Source: Blumeriella jaapii (lineage: Eukaryota; Ascomycota; Leotiomycetes; Helotiales; Drepanopezizaceae). From it: a DNA stretch of 64,000 bases. This document shows positions 32,601 to 44,600 of this stretch, one piece after another. The translations under genes were made by a program, and so were the position numbers. The stretch spans positions 888,501-952,500 of the forward strand of contig VWND01000010.1 of assembly GCA_009599575.1 (NCBI GenBank). Direction: 5' to 3'. Position 1 is the stretch's first letter. The number at the start of each line of letters is the position of its first letter. Below the pieces are notes generated by a model. The model ran no database searches, had not been told where the DNA came from, and saw nothing but the letters and a program-made list of their open reading frames with translations.

Positions 32601-34244
32601 TACAGTACAAGTGGACGAGTGTGAGATAGTAAGCGCGGGCCGAGTGGGTACGAGATGTCATTGAAGCTATTTGTGGCAAAGATCCAGAAGAAGGAATTCC
32701 AAGTGCTCAGTCGAGTCGGTCTTACTTTCTATCATTCGAGACAGACTAGCTAGTTAGCTCCTTGACTCCTTAATGCTTCGTAAAAAAGGATCACGGTCTG
32801 TATAAAATATGTACTGGTATACGAGACAGGTAAAGAGAGTAAGTAAGTAGCAGGAAATTTAAATACCACCTAGAAACTCGATGTCAATGAGAGTGAGGTG
32901 TGTCTGTTATGTATATTCTCATGTGCAAGCAAAGCAAAGTAGAAAAGTAGCATCCCAAAGATTGGTGGGCTGGTGCATGTGTAAGCCCCCCAAGAGTCAC
33001 GCTACTACATAGTAGGTACATAGATGCCAGCGGCGCCGAGTCTCCGAGACCACACAAAGACCAGTCTCCGTCTGTTGTACTTGGGCGTATGTACATACAG
33101 TACAGTACAATTGTTCATATGTTTGTATGAGTTGGCAGAGCATAAGCATCGCATCGCATCAAAGACCAGCCAAAACTAGAGCAGAGCAGATCAGACTCAT
33201 CAGGAACGACAGGTCAAGTCGAGTCAAGCTCCCCCTCCCCTCCCTTTCTCTTGTCCAATCTTCTAATATGATCGCCTCTCGCACAGTATGTACATACATC
33301 TGTACTTATGTTCCTAATGTAGGTAGGTACAGTACCTCATACATCAAGCAGCTAGCTTACCAACACTTTCTCCATCCTTTACAACCTTTTCCTTCCCTTT
33401 TCTCTCTACTCCCTTCTTAATTGCCGGTAAAATTATCTATCCACGTATCCACCTATGTAGGTAATATACTTATCATCAATCATTTCCTCCCCCAGAGACG
33501 AGCTTGATACGATTTACAATATACCGTTCGGTTTTTTTTCTTCTTCTTCACATAACGCAGAAACAAGCAAGCGAGCAAACAACCATAACCCATCCTACGC
33601 AGATCTCCAAAGCCCAAGCGAAAAAAGATGCACAGCCATTTATTAATAAGTAAACCCATTTCATTGTTAGAAATACAATTCTGGCCCTTTCACCCCCTCC
33701 CCCTTCCACTCCGCTCACCCCCCCAGATGCTGTGTGTGCTCTTCTCAGCTCAGCTATCTTCCACTCCACCCCGCTCTCAATTCAAGATTCAAACCTCGCA
33801 AGCAACGACGTCTATTGAGTAATACTTCTCAGCATTGTTATCTTATATTTACGTAGGAAGCATTCACTACACTTCACTTCACCCCCCCTCACCCCCAAGT
33901 AAACGCGGCCACACACATAATACACTCACTGACAACGACAAAGAGAGAGACAGAGATAACACAGACACGCTTCTCCCCTCTCCCCGCCCGGTGACCCGTG
34001 TGCGCACCCCCTCACCATGCGCACTTGCTCGCTGGGCTGACATTACATAGTGTTCTATGACGGTAATAAAACAAGGGCCTCGTCTCTCTACGTGTGGGCA
34101 TTCCCTTTTTCCGTTCCAAGTATATTGTACAGAGAAGTAGAAGGAGTCTGTTTGCAGACATACCGGTCCTCAGCGCCGCAGTCGTGCTCTTCTAAGTATT
34201 GTATCGGTGCAGCCGATGTCTTGTCTGATGGTCTTGTGAGAGAC

Positions 34245-35448
34245 CTACGCCTTGCGAGATCTAGTGGTGCGACCGCTGGGGCTGGCACCCGAAGACTTGG
34301 CGTAACCATTTTTCGAGGGGTTGATCTTGCCGTTGGTAAGAGCGGCAACGTCCGGGATCTCAGCGTCCTTAAGCGAGCGCGCCGCTTTGCGGCCCGTAGG
34401 CCGCTTTCCGTCCTTCTTGTAGGTAGCCAGGTAGAAGGAGATGAAAAGGACAAGGTACGAGCTGATGACTGCGATGCCTGAGAAGGCGGCGAACTCCTCT
34501 CCGGCACACTTGCCCGCGTTGGGCATCCATGGGAAGTAGGTGGAGGTAAAGTAGGTATACGAGGCGAAATAGACAAAGCCTGTAGTTGCAAGGTCAGCAG
34601 CTGAGAGTCGGAACTATGTGGGATTCAGGCTTACCGAGAGCAATCACGAATTGGGTGATCTGGAGACGGGTGATCCACTCCTTCCACCAGATCTTGATGC
34701 CGCGCGCGCTCTGAAAGTAGTACCAGTACATGACAACGTGCACCAACAGGTTGAGGCAGATGACGGTCCATGACACTGAAGTCAAACCAATCAATTGGGT
34801 GTAGCAGAGAAGCGCAGTCGCACCGTGGTGGTAGCAGTGGAGGAAAGCTGCACAAAGAATTAGCAGATGTCCGGCACAGACTCGAGGGCTTTTCCATACT
34901 CAATGGCTTCTTCTTCAGCACAAGGAACACGGTGTCAATCAACTCGAGGTACTTGGTGAGGTAGTTGAGCTACAGCAGCCGGTCAGAAAATGTTTGCATA
35001 GGCCGGACTTGGCGGACCAAACATACGTAGTAGAGAATGACCAGTTGGTTGGTCCATCCACCCTTGTGATCACAGATGGTGTAGAAGAGGCCGTGGTTGT
35101 AGAGGGTCGGGATCAGTTGCTCGATGAACAGTGCCAGTAAGATGGCGCTGATACTGGTGAGGTAGAAGTTGTGGATCATGAACAGCGCGTTCAGCTTGAA
35201 GGCCGGACGGTTGCGCATCAGCTCCCGCCCTCCAAAAATGACGACGTAGTATGTGAGAATAGCCAATCCGCTCTCCTTCAGCGTCGACATGGGCGTCACC
35301 AGGGGCTGGAAGTCGAAGTCCTGGGGTGAAAGCCGGCGACGGCATTGAAGATTTTGTCGAAGATGGGCCACAAGTGAATGCCGAAAGGTCTGTCGATACT
35401 GGGAAACGGCAGCGCCTTAAGCAGGTCGGCGGGGGCGTCAGACGACAT
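34245..35448 (-). pseudogene. ELO2: ELO-family very-long-chain fatty acid elongase with a one-base break
   Basis: Four minus-strand exons: 35448-35027, 34969-34900, 34847-34635, 34579-34245; introns 57, 52 and 55 bp. The HxxHH box is intact (LHCYHHG), with [15 protein letters not shown] following, plus several TM segments and a basic C-terminus. The N-terminus (PFPSIDRPFGIHLWPIFDK) and the next block (QDFDFQPLVTPMSTLKE) are both conserved but lie in different frames. They meet at a four-C run (35323-35326), and total length is 1040 nt, one short of a multiple of three. No intron can bridge it without losing conserved sequence. Most likely this is an assembly or sequencing indel in a working gene of about 346 residues; a real null allele is the alternative, so the pseudogene type records the break only. 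ELO proteins act in the ER, condensing malonyl-CoA with acyl-CoA. Confidence 0.85.
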
Positions 35449-37652
35449 GATGGATAGGCTTCGGGATTGAGGGTATTCGGACGCGTCTTTGCGTGAAAAG
35501 GTCGTTGTCGGTCGCCTCGGAGAAAACGGTAGAAGGTGGTGCCAACGCGACAAGAGAAGTTAAAAAGGCGCTGCTGCAGACAAACGACACGTTGCTTCAC
35601 ACAACCCACCACCAGGAAGAAGCAGATGATCGAGGTGATGAGGCTCGAGGAAGGAGTGACGAGAATGACGATGGAGGAAAACGAGCAGCGTCGATGAAAA
35701 GGGGGGATACTTTTTAAAAGGGGTTTCTGGTCGGTCCGGCGCGACGGGATGATTGGCAGGATCACGTGCTGTCACAAGTTTCTCGGCTGGTCGATTGACT
35801 GCAATTGTCTACAATGCTGCTAGTAGGGAGAACAGATCAATTGAGATATCAGGGTCTGATTGGATTGTGCTTTGCCAATCTTTACGTCCTTCCGACATAG
35901 GAGAGTTTTGGTTGTTGCATAAATGTGGCATTTTCACTCGCTGAACCACTGTCTCCAAAGCCAGGTAAAAGCGCCGGCAAAATGAATGGACAAGTGACAT
36001 TTTTGTACCACTCAATCAGAATGCGTATTTGTAGCTCGTAGCGGCGAATCGCTTGCGTGCAAAAGAATGGTGGGTGCAGGATATCACTTGCTAGGTACTT
36101 GCACACCTACAGTACAGTAGGTAGCGACTTACACTCGAAGGCTTTACAGTTTGCTTGTCAGATGGGAGGTAGGTATGTCGAGAAAGTGTACATTCACATT
36201 AGCCAGCCAATGCGATCGGGAGTTTGAATGCTGGGGTATGGTGTAGATGGTTGAGGAACTCCCTCTCTACTTAAATGTCGCCATGAAAGATATTTTAGAA
36301 TCAAGAACGGAAATGTGCTCTTTGAGTTTTCACATTGGCTGATCTCTGAGAATTGGATTGGTTGCTAGGAAAGTACCTATCTGCCTAGGTAGTAACGGGA
36401 ATCGCTACTTCTGGTGTGTCGAGATGGCTAGGTGGTCCGTAGGGGAGATAGTGTAGGTACTGTATAGTACCTGCATTCACCCACCCACCGAGTCAACAGT
36501 ATGACGTCGCACTCCTGCCCTTTCGCAAAGTGGCTCAACATTTCCGTAGCATCTACATGAAGCCAGTTTCCACGATTGCATTCATCTAGGGGCGGGATGG
36601 CATGATTGGGCGTGTCGTCTTCGATCGAACTAGTGGGCATTGATGAGCAAACGAGGAAACCTATTCAATTAGGTTTGATATCTAGAACCCCCTTATTCAA
36701 AGTGCAATTGGCACCTCTGAATATGCGGGCTTCTAGTGAAGTTTTGCCGTTTTAATTTTCTTAATTTTTTTCTTCTTCGCACTTTTTCGGTTTGGGAATT
36801 TGCCGGTTGTTTGTTTTGTTTTCTTTTCGCTTGGCGGTGACGAAGATTGGGAACACGCACACATTTCATTTGTATCATAGGTTTGACAACGAAAAGCTCA
36901 ATCTGGTGCAACGAGTTCCACGGAAGGCCCTTATCCCCTCTGTTCTCTTCTGATTTGTGGAGTAAGATTGGTGAAAAGCTTGCAATATCAGAGCAGGCTT
37001 GATGATAGGCACATTTCCCGCAGGATCTGATGAGAGACGCGCTCATACAATAACAAGATAACGAAACACTATGGCCTCTCAAGTAAACACGGCTTTCAGG
37101 TAGAAGCTCGAGAGAAATGTATCATAATGCATTGGTTAGTCGCTGCGAGCAAGAAACCCAGTATTTGCCCGCTCGCTTAGAAGTGCTGCTGGGGTGAACC
37201 CAACTTGCAACGATCCATTAAAGAAGGCAAGAACGAGATGGATAGTTTCCCAGGTCGAGCACCGCAAACCTGAGCAGCTCTTCTTGGAGAACGCAATCCG
37301 ATATCCAACAGTGGAACGCTACAATGCTGTAGCGTGCGCATCCTGAGAAACCGTACTACCAGATTCCAAGCGAGAGAGACCCTTGTACACGATGCCGACG
37401 ATGACTCTTCAATTTGATTCCAATCGCTTCTCCGCAAAATCCAAAAGCTCGCGAGAAAGACGCGAAACGGCCCAGCACCACGCGCCAACGCGCATGGTGA
37501 AAACCTCCCAACCCAACACTTCAGCATAGTCGATTGAACACAACACTCCAGCTTCCCGCCGGCAATAACTCAGCACAACTCCGCACAAGTCAGTTAATCA
37601 ATCGCTCCGGCGCACTCCATTCTGCGATAGCGAGCTGACCTCACCAGCAGCC
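35449..37652. other. Divergent intergenic region, ELO / orphan
   Basis: About 2.2 kb. A CACGTG hexamer lies at about 35764, near 315 bp upstream of the ELO start. CTACAGTACAGTAGG near 36108 repeats the GTAC theme seen elsewhere. Short ORFs here have no support. Confidence 0.45.
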
Positions 37653-38801
37653 ATGTATTCACTCACAATCCATGAGAAGATGCAGACGAAAGCTCCGACC
37701 CAAACCATCACTCGTCTCAGGGCTCGAGTCTCGCATGGAATGACGCAAAAGTGGCAGCACGATTTGTTTTACACTGTCAATGAAAACGCAGAGAAGCCAA
37801 TTGTCCGCACTGCCAGTGCACATGATGACGCCGAAAAGCCAAAGGTACACACTGCCAGCGCCTATGTCACATCTGTCAATGGCTGGCGCGCTTTCGCTCA
37901 GGATCACTCGAAGGAGCCGTTGCCGCCAGTGGGACATATTCTTTCAATGAACGAAAGCCACGAAAAAGCAAACATGATCAAGGCATCCAGAGGAAACGCA
38001 GGAGGTGGTGCGAAGAAGGAAAATTTTCCAGATTCAAAGTCAAAACACATGTTCGCCGAGCCAATGGAGCTGTGCCCAAACCCTAGACCGACTGCCCCTG
38101 CCGACAGAGAGCTTTGCTCAGTCCCCAAGGAGAGTTCGTTGAAGCTGAGGGGGAATTTGGAGTCGAAGATGGTGTGCAAGAGGAAAAGCCAGGAGCTGTT
38201 CAGGTACCTGGGCGCTGAGAAGAAGAACGAGGACGAGGAGCATGGACACAAGAGAGAGAGTCCAGACCGCAAACAATCGATGACTACCTCCAGGCGACCA
38301 CTCCCCCCTTATTTGCCACCTCACCTAGCTGCCATGGCAATCTCTCCACCAAGTACCCCGGTCGCTCCATCTACAATCTCAGCTCCAAAGCGCGTGCTAC
38401 CGTTTGTAGCAGGGTCAGACATTTCGACCCCTACTCAGTCCGAACCAAGCAGTCTGACCAAACCATCCGCTACCACCATCCAAGATCAGCCAATTCTCGC
38501 CGCACAAGCAGTATCTGTCTCATCGCCTCTGCACTCCGAATCAAGAACACCGACTCCCACATCCACAACGCCGATGCAAGCGGGTACCCCACGATCTCGC
38601 CCACAGACTACAGATGAAATTGCAAGACGATTCATCTTCAGTGCTATTGGCAAGCGAGTCCCAAGAAGAACGGAGGAGGAAATCAAGAAGCAACAAGAGG
38701 GTATGGAATTGAGACGCAAGCAAAGAGAAGATAGGGAGCGAAGTGGTGGTGTGCAGGCATGGAGTACTTGGAAGAAGGCGCATTCACCAGCAGTGAAGTG
38801 A
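37653..38801 (+). CDS. Disordered orphan protein with conserved-looking C-terminal helix
   Basis: Single frame of 382 residues. The protein is mostly disordered: a Lys/Arg-rich N-terminal part, a near-duplicate NAEKPIVRTASAHDDAEKP/KVHTASAY at about residues 47-70, and a Ser/Thr/Pro-rich middle. The last 75 residues look helical and basic, starting TTDEIARRFIFSAIGKRVP and continuing EEEIKKQQEGMELRRKQRED; this resembles a C-terminal block seen in uncharacterised Pezizomycotina proteins (recalled similarity, not checked). Nuclear location is plausible from basic clusters. The start at 37653 is the first Met in the frame. Function is unknown. Confidence 0.6.
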   Translation: MYSLTIHEKMQTKAPTQTITRLRARVSHGMTQKWQHDLFYTVNENAEKPIVRTASAHDDAEKPKVHTASAYVTSVNGWRAFAQDHSKEPLPPVGHILSMNESHEKANMIKASRGNAGGGAKKENFPDSKSKHMFAEPMELCPNPRPTAPADRELCSVPKESSLKLRGNLESKMVCKRKSQELFRYLGAEKKNEDEEHGHKRESPDRKQSMTTSRRPLPPYLPPHLAAMAISPPSTPVAPSTISAPKRVLPFVAGSDISTPTQSEPSSLTKPSATTIQDQPILAAQAVSVSSPLHSESRTPTPTSTTPMQAGTPRSRPQTTDEIARRFIFSAIGKRVPRRTEEEIKKQQEGMELRRKQREDRERSGGVQAWSTWKKAHSPAVK

Positions 38802-39577
38802 CGAATCACTATAACGAGAGAGCTGAAAATAACTGCAAAGGTAGATAGAGCGCGAGTTGAGTCTTGGAAAGGGGACAGTGTGTGATGAGAAGTGGACTTT
38901 ACAGGTTGGCATGTTCAATGAAAAGTGGACTTACACTTTGTCTGCTAGAATAGGGAGGAGAACGTTCTGCAAGTTTGTACTCTCGAAGGAGTGGAGAGAC
39001 AACAATGCTGCCGGTTTCACAAGGCGGATCGAATTGTACTCCAGAAGTCTATGCAGAGATACAGTTCATGGATAGTCTACGGTGGATAGCTGTCAATCAA
39101 CCTGGCCGTCATAAGTTCGAAGGAGTAGGTTGACTACCTAGAATGTTTTGATATGCCTGCCTCTTGATCGTGATCTTGCCTTCTCCGTGACCAGATCCTC
39201 GACTGCTCTGGCTTGCACCAGAAAAATATGAGATTTTCAGAACTGGCGGAGATGACGTAGCCAGAACGTCGAACTTGGTGATCTCACGGAGTAAACAGCC
39301 ATGAGAAAACGTTCAAAACCCTACAGGCACGAATCACCATCTCCAACCTCGAAATCTTCTCAACGGCGCGCCCTCTTGCAGAAGTCTGGATGTCGTTGAA
39401 TGAAGCAGGGCTAAGCATCCTCGCACCGCCACAGCACACGGCCGGACTTAGCTATCACGTGATACACTAGCCACACGAAATTCGCTTAGATCCCACAGAG
39501 AAATTCCGCGACGACTTATCTTGAACACAACGACCACGACAACCCTCGACCAACGACATCGCCACCAATTCCTCGAG
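38802..39577. promoter_or_regulatory. RPL4 upstream region
   Basis: About 775 bp. A 12-bp palindrome TATCACGTGATA lies at 39453-39464, some 114 bp before the RPL4 ATG, containing the CACGTG core bound by bHLH (Cbf1-type) factors. The leader 39520-39577 is CA-rich. No gene seen. Confidence 0.5.
39453..39464. promoter_or_regulatory. Palindromic CACGTG element upstream of RPL4
   Basis: TATCACGTGATA is a perfect 12-bp palindrome 114 bp upstream of the start codon. Its core matches bHLH sites. The role in ribosomal protein gene control is inferred from position only. Confidence 0.5.
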
Positions 39578-41116
39578 ATGGCTTCACGTCCTACCGTCTC
39601 CATCTTGTCCGCAGATGGCTCTGCCAGCGGCGCAAGCCACCCTCTGCCAAAGGTACGGCTGTTTCCCTGCTTGCGTTGATTTCCTGGTGGAGGAAAGTTT
39701 GTGTGATGGAAGAAATGGACATCCGCAGATGAGTGCGGATATGGATTGCAACGAAGGCCACAGGGCCGGAGGGTCTGGAATTACAATATGGTTCCAAATC
39801 GGACGGAGCTTGGGAGAAAAATGCAGGATGAAGTTGACGGTGTGCGATTCACAGGTCTTTACCTCGCCCATCCGCCCGGATATCGTCCAGACCGTCCACA
39901 CCGGAATGGCCAAGAACAAGAGACAACCATACGCCGTGAGCGAGAAGGCTGGTCACCAAACCTCTGCTGAGTCCTGGGGAACTGGTTAGTACACCTGCGC
40001 GCAACAACACCTCAACATCCACCATCCTCTTCTACAAATCCACAACCGCTACGACCACAGCATTCTGGGGTTGAGCAAGGTGGAAGGGAACTTGCTGCCG
40101 GGGGGAACATGTGTTTGGAATTTGGAGGGCGTGGCTAACTCGCTACAGGTCGTGCTGTTGCCCGTATCCCCCGTGTCTCTGGAGGAGGAACCCACCGTGC
40201 TGGACAAGCTGCTTTCGGTAACATGTGCAGATCTGGTCGCATGTTCGCACCCACCAAGGTCTGGAGAAGTGGCACCAAAAGATCAACCTCGGCCAAAAGT
40301 GAGATTCCCCAACCTCCAATCTTCCAAATGACATTTTTGACATTCTTCAGGCGATACGCTGTTGCCTCCGCCTTGGCTGCTTCTTCGGTCCCTGCCCTCC
40401 TTTTGGCCCGTGGTCACCAGGTCTCTACCGTCCCAGAGGTCCCTCTCGTCATCAACTCGGAGGTCTTCGCTGGTGGTGCCATTGCCCGCACATCCTCCGC
40501 CGTCGGACTCCTGAAGTCAGTCGGTGCCTCCGCAGACGTCGAGAAGGTCAAGGCTTCCCGCAAGCTCCGCGCTGGTAAGGGTAAGCTTCGTGGACGCCGT
40601 CACAGACAACGCCGTGGCCCGCTTGTGATCTATGATCCCGAGGTTGATGGAAAGGAGCTTTCGCTTGCATTCCGCAACATTTCTGGCGTTGAGACCTCCT
40701 CTGTCTTCGCGCTCAACCTTCTTCAACTCGCCCCAGGTGGCCACCTCGGTCGCTTCATCATCTGGACCTCCGCCGCCTTCAAGGCCCTCGACAACATCTA
40801 CGGATCGACCACCACTCCCTCGGACCTCAAGAAGGATTTCCTGCTCCCCTCACCCGTCGTTCAACAAGCTGATATCGGCCGCCTGATCAACTCCTCCGAA
40901 GTGCAGTCCGTGATCCGCGCCGCCATCGGCCAGGCTCGCACCAAGCGCGCTGGTGTCCAGAAGAAGAACCCGCTGCACAACAAGCAGGTCCTCCTCCGTC
41001 TGAACCCGTACGCCGCTGGCTACAGCAAGGACAAGATCGGCACCAAGGGTTTGAATGCAGGCAAGCCGGAACGCGCCAACAAGACTCCGTTCGCCGAGGT
41101 CCTGAAGGAGGACTAA
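39578..41116 (+). CDS. RPL4: 60S ribosomal protein L4 (uL4), with an apparent one-base deletion
   Basis: Four exons: 39578-39652, 39855-39984, 40149-40298, 40351-41116; introns of 202, 164 and 52 bp, [18 protein letters not shown] starts the protein; [40 protein letters not shown] and the basic [14 protein letters not shown] loop identify uL4. Joined length is 1121 nt, one short of a multiple of three. The break is at about 40264-40269, where the frame leaves RMFAPTKVW and the conserved continuation [10 protein letters not shown] is found one frame over. An extra A in the AGAAG run would give a 373-residue protein. By chance the unspliced sequence then stays open through intron 3, so a simple ORF finder would read through it. 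RPL4 is essential, so a sequence error is the likely cause. uL4 lines the ribosomal exit tunnel. Confidence 0.9.
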
Positions 41117-41691
41117 GCGTGTGGTGTTGCTGGCGGGCGTTTCTTGTCTTTGGTTTTGAGCTAGGGCTGGGGAAAACTAAGATTACGTGGATCCATATGA
41201 CAGTGGTATGAAATGTCTGCGGTCTCCTGGCTAGCTGATGCTTTGCTGGCTGGTTTACATAAGAAGTAATGAACAGTCACAACATAACGATCACCATCAA
41301 CTGTAAAAGTGACTGCTTAGTGACCATAATTCTTTTCTGTTCAGATTTATGTTCTCAATGTTTTGTCAAGGCAGAACGTCCATATTGGAAGTCCATGGCA
41401 AAGTCAACCCCAAGTTATCACAACCATTTCCAAAGAAGCGCATCCTAAAAGTTCTTCAAGCTATGGTTGGTTTAGGTTCAAAGTCATTTATTCCGCATAA
41501 TTAAGCCCGGATTACCACGAAGAATCACGGCTCGAAATCATTTGCTTGCTTCACATCGAATCAAGGTAAAAAGTCCATCCAATATAAAAGCCCACCGCAA
41601 AGTCCAATCGCAAACCCTTACCCACCCACCCGCTAAAGATCACGCATCTATCTATGTACATCCATACTCGTGCCTGTCATCATCCCCCCTC
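41117..41691. other. Convergent 3' flanks of RPL4 and HDA2/3-like gene
   Basis: 575 bp between convergent genes; AT-rich, no ORF of note and no recognised RNA gene. Confidence 0.5.
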
Positions 41692-44600
41692 TCAGCGAGA
41701 CGGGCCCGGACTCATCCGAGCACCCCCCATGCGCGGGCTTCTCGACACGCTGGTCCCTCTCGCCGATCGTCGACCCATGCTGAGCGCCTTCAGTTCCTCA
41801 CTCATCTTATCCGATGCCCTCTCTAACCCCGCCACCTGCGCCTTCAATTGCGCATTGCGTCGTCTTTGTTCGGCGGTCTCGTTGGAATTTTGGATCCCGT
41901 TAATGCGCACTCGGTCAGTCTTTTCCTTCTCACGGAACGACGCATTCTCGGATGCGAGAGTGGTGTAGGTGCTTTGCATCTCCTTGGCTTTCGCCGATGC
42001 AGTTTGAAAGGCGTCGCGGACGTATTCAAGGTCGTTATTTGCCATTGTCAGGCGTTTTTGTGTTTGGGCTTCTCTTGCCTTTGATTGCTCGAGATCTGCC
42101 TTCAATTGTGCAAGTTCGACTGCTTCCGGGATAGCAGAAGTTGCGATAGCTCTTCTGGCGGCTACCAGCTCAGCCTCCAGAGATGCGACCTTCTCGCGTA
42201 ATTTGGCTATCTCCGTATCTTTATTGTCGCAAAGCTTTTTGCCTTGCAGCTCACGTTCTCTGGCCAGGCTGGCTTCATGCTCGAAACTGCCTCGTTCATT
42301 GAGGGCCTCTTGATATTTGGGCTGAATCAAGGCGATACTGGTTTCGTAATCCTTACAGCGAGTTTCCAAATGGGTGTTGATTTCGCGAATTTCTTGCTCG
42401 GTAGCCTCTTTGCTGCGCAGTCGAGACTCTAGATCGGTGACCTGTAATATGTCAGCTACGACATCGTGACTGAGAGCAAGCGGCTCACCTTTTTCAGCAG
42501 CACCTGGACAAACGGATCCTCAATCTCAGGCCTGCCCGGCGCAGATAAACGCATGGCAGAGCCAACGGCAGTCGGGCGACCTCTATCATCAGGAACCGGC
42601 GTCAATCGTCGTCGCTTAGATGGCTCCGGTCCGTTCAATTCTTCTGGATCCTGTGAAATCATTAGCGTGATGCAAGTAAGAATTATCTTGGGGCTTACCA
42701 GCTGTCGCTTCACCGATAAAAACCGCATATACGAAGGAATACTGGATTGTGCTGACGCTGAAGCTGAGGACTCTTCCGACGAAGAGAGTTGGCTGTTCAA
42801 CACGCTGAGGTCAAGTCCTTCAATTTCCGGCATCGGCGGCAATGGCCACGCTTTTTTGCGAGACAACAAGAACTCGGCAACGGCCTTAGCGGCATCTGGC
42901 GGAGAGGGGTACTCATCTTCGTCCATATCACCAACTCGATCCATAAGTTGTGCGACGCAGCTGACGAGCACCAATTTCTTATTTGATGGTTCGAGATTAG
43001 GATCCAAACATCTGTCCAGATGCTCAATTGAGTTCGTCACGAGTAAAGAGAGTAGAGGCACAGGGCGAGTTGGAGATTTGGGATTGTTCCTCAATTCTTC
43101 AATCGAGGGTAGGGACTGGGCACTCGTGTCAAAAGCTATAATGACCGAGGCAGGCTCTGTCTCGAATCTGTCCATCCCGGTGGGATACAGCGTTACCCGG
43201 AGTCGACTTTCTGATCTGCTCTCCCACTCTGGTTCATCCGCACGGCAGTGCATAATGCCATGATGAATTAACAAGCACTGTAATGTTCCTACCATACCAG
43301 GGCGCACCAAGATGACGATATGCGCTTGGCTCGTTGTCAAGAGTTGGAGCAGTTGGACTAGAAAGATTACTTTCGTGCTGAAGGTCTCAGAGTACTTCGC
43401 CTGTACGGTAGGAGTTTCTCTTTGTAGTCCTGGAAAATCGAGGCTCAGCAAGCCCACGTGGCTACAGGCTTGTCCAAGGCTGGTGATCATGAAGTCTAGC
43501 TCCATCAAGATGGCTGCATTGAAGACTTCTCCGAACTTAGTCAGACGCGCCAATTCGAGTTTGGAGGCATCTATCAACCCAATGTAATAATCCCTTGCCA
43601 GGCTGACCATTGGCAACGGTACGTCAAACTCGTTCTTCCCCAAAGGAAGAACATCGAGTGATACTAACTGCATATCCACGGGCAAGTCAGGTTCTGCGAC
43701 TGAGTCTTGCTCCATATTTGGCGCTTGAATTGAAGGCGCTCTTGGCGACTCGCCAGTTGGTGGTACGGGTAGAGGGAATGTGGCTCCGGCAACAGAAGAA
43801 CCGCGGGACACGTCAGGACTTGGGGATTCAATCATTGGAATCAGTAACGTTGATCTGACAGCAGGAGCTTGCTCATTCTGCAAAGACGCTGCAGGAGAAG
43901 GCGACACAAAGGAGGCAGGAGCCTCTTGGGATTGCGGTAAAGGTGCTGGCGACGTTGACACAGAACCTGCTGTAGCGACAGGCTGAGCAGGGGATTGCAC
44001 TCTTGGCGATGGCGATATCGATGACTCGGAAGTCTTGGAAGCCTTGAGAGCCTTGTCTGCTGCAATTTTGGCCCTGTATTCAGCAATCTTTGCCCGCATA
44101 CTCACCTCTATATTCGGAGGCTCAGGGGGCATGCCATTGCTAGACGACATAGTCGCGGCAATGCTTTGTGTAGACGACAGACTGGCCGGGATAGAAACTG
44201 GCTCTCGGAGCTGAGACGATGGGATGGGCGTTGTCTCTTTTTCCTCCTCAATGCTAGGCCCGAGTGCCTCAAACGGAGGACTGGGTAGTTGACCCGACGA
44301 AGAAAATTGACTTCGGATCCCGGAGCTGTTGGAAGAAGACTTTTGCGTATCTTCGACTCTAATCAATCTTGGTTGTTCGGACTCGAGTCCAGGAAAGGCC
44401 CCACCGTCTATCTGACCAGCTTGCGAGCCGATGACACGAGTAGGGGATTGCGGTCGTGGCGGGTGAGAATCGGACTGGATTCGTGAGACAATCTCCAATG
44501 CTTGCCAATCCGATCCTTGAATTTGAACAGGCTCCTGACGTTGATGTTGACTCTCAGTACTATCACCCACGAAAGTTTCGATCCCCCGACTCTCTGAATC

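Larger units (their letters stand above)
30034..34244. other. 4.2-kb gene-poor region
   Basis: No supported gene. It contains a CAG trinucleotide run (30501-30522), several GTAC clusters (31628, 33100), an alternating purine-pyrimidine segment (32475-32600) and short ORFs without family features. The frame 30130-30753 (-) is made partly by the CAG repeat read as poly-Ala and is not believed. Confidence 0.5.

Noticed and set aside
39653..39854. Possible snoRNA inside the long first intron of RPL4
   Set aside because: A TGATGG C-box-like word is present, but no convincing D box or terminal stem was found.
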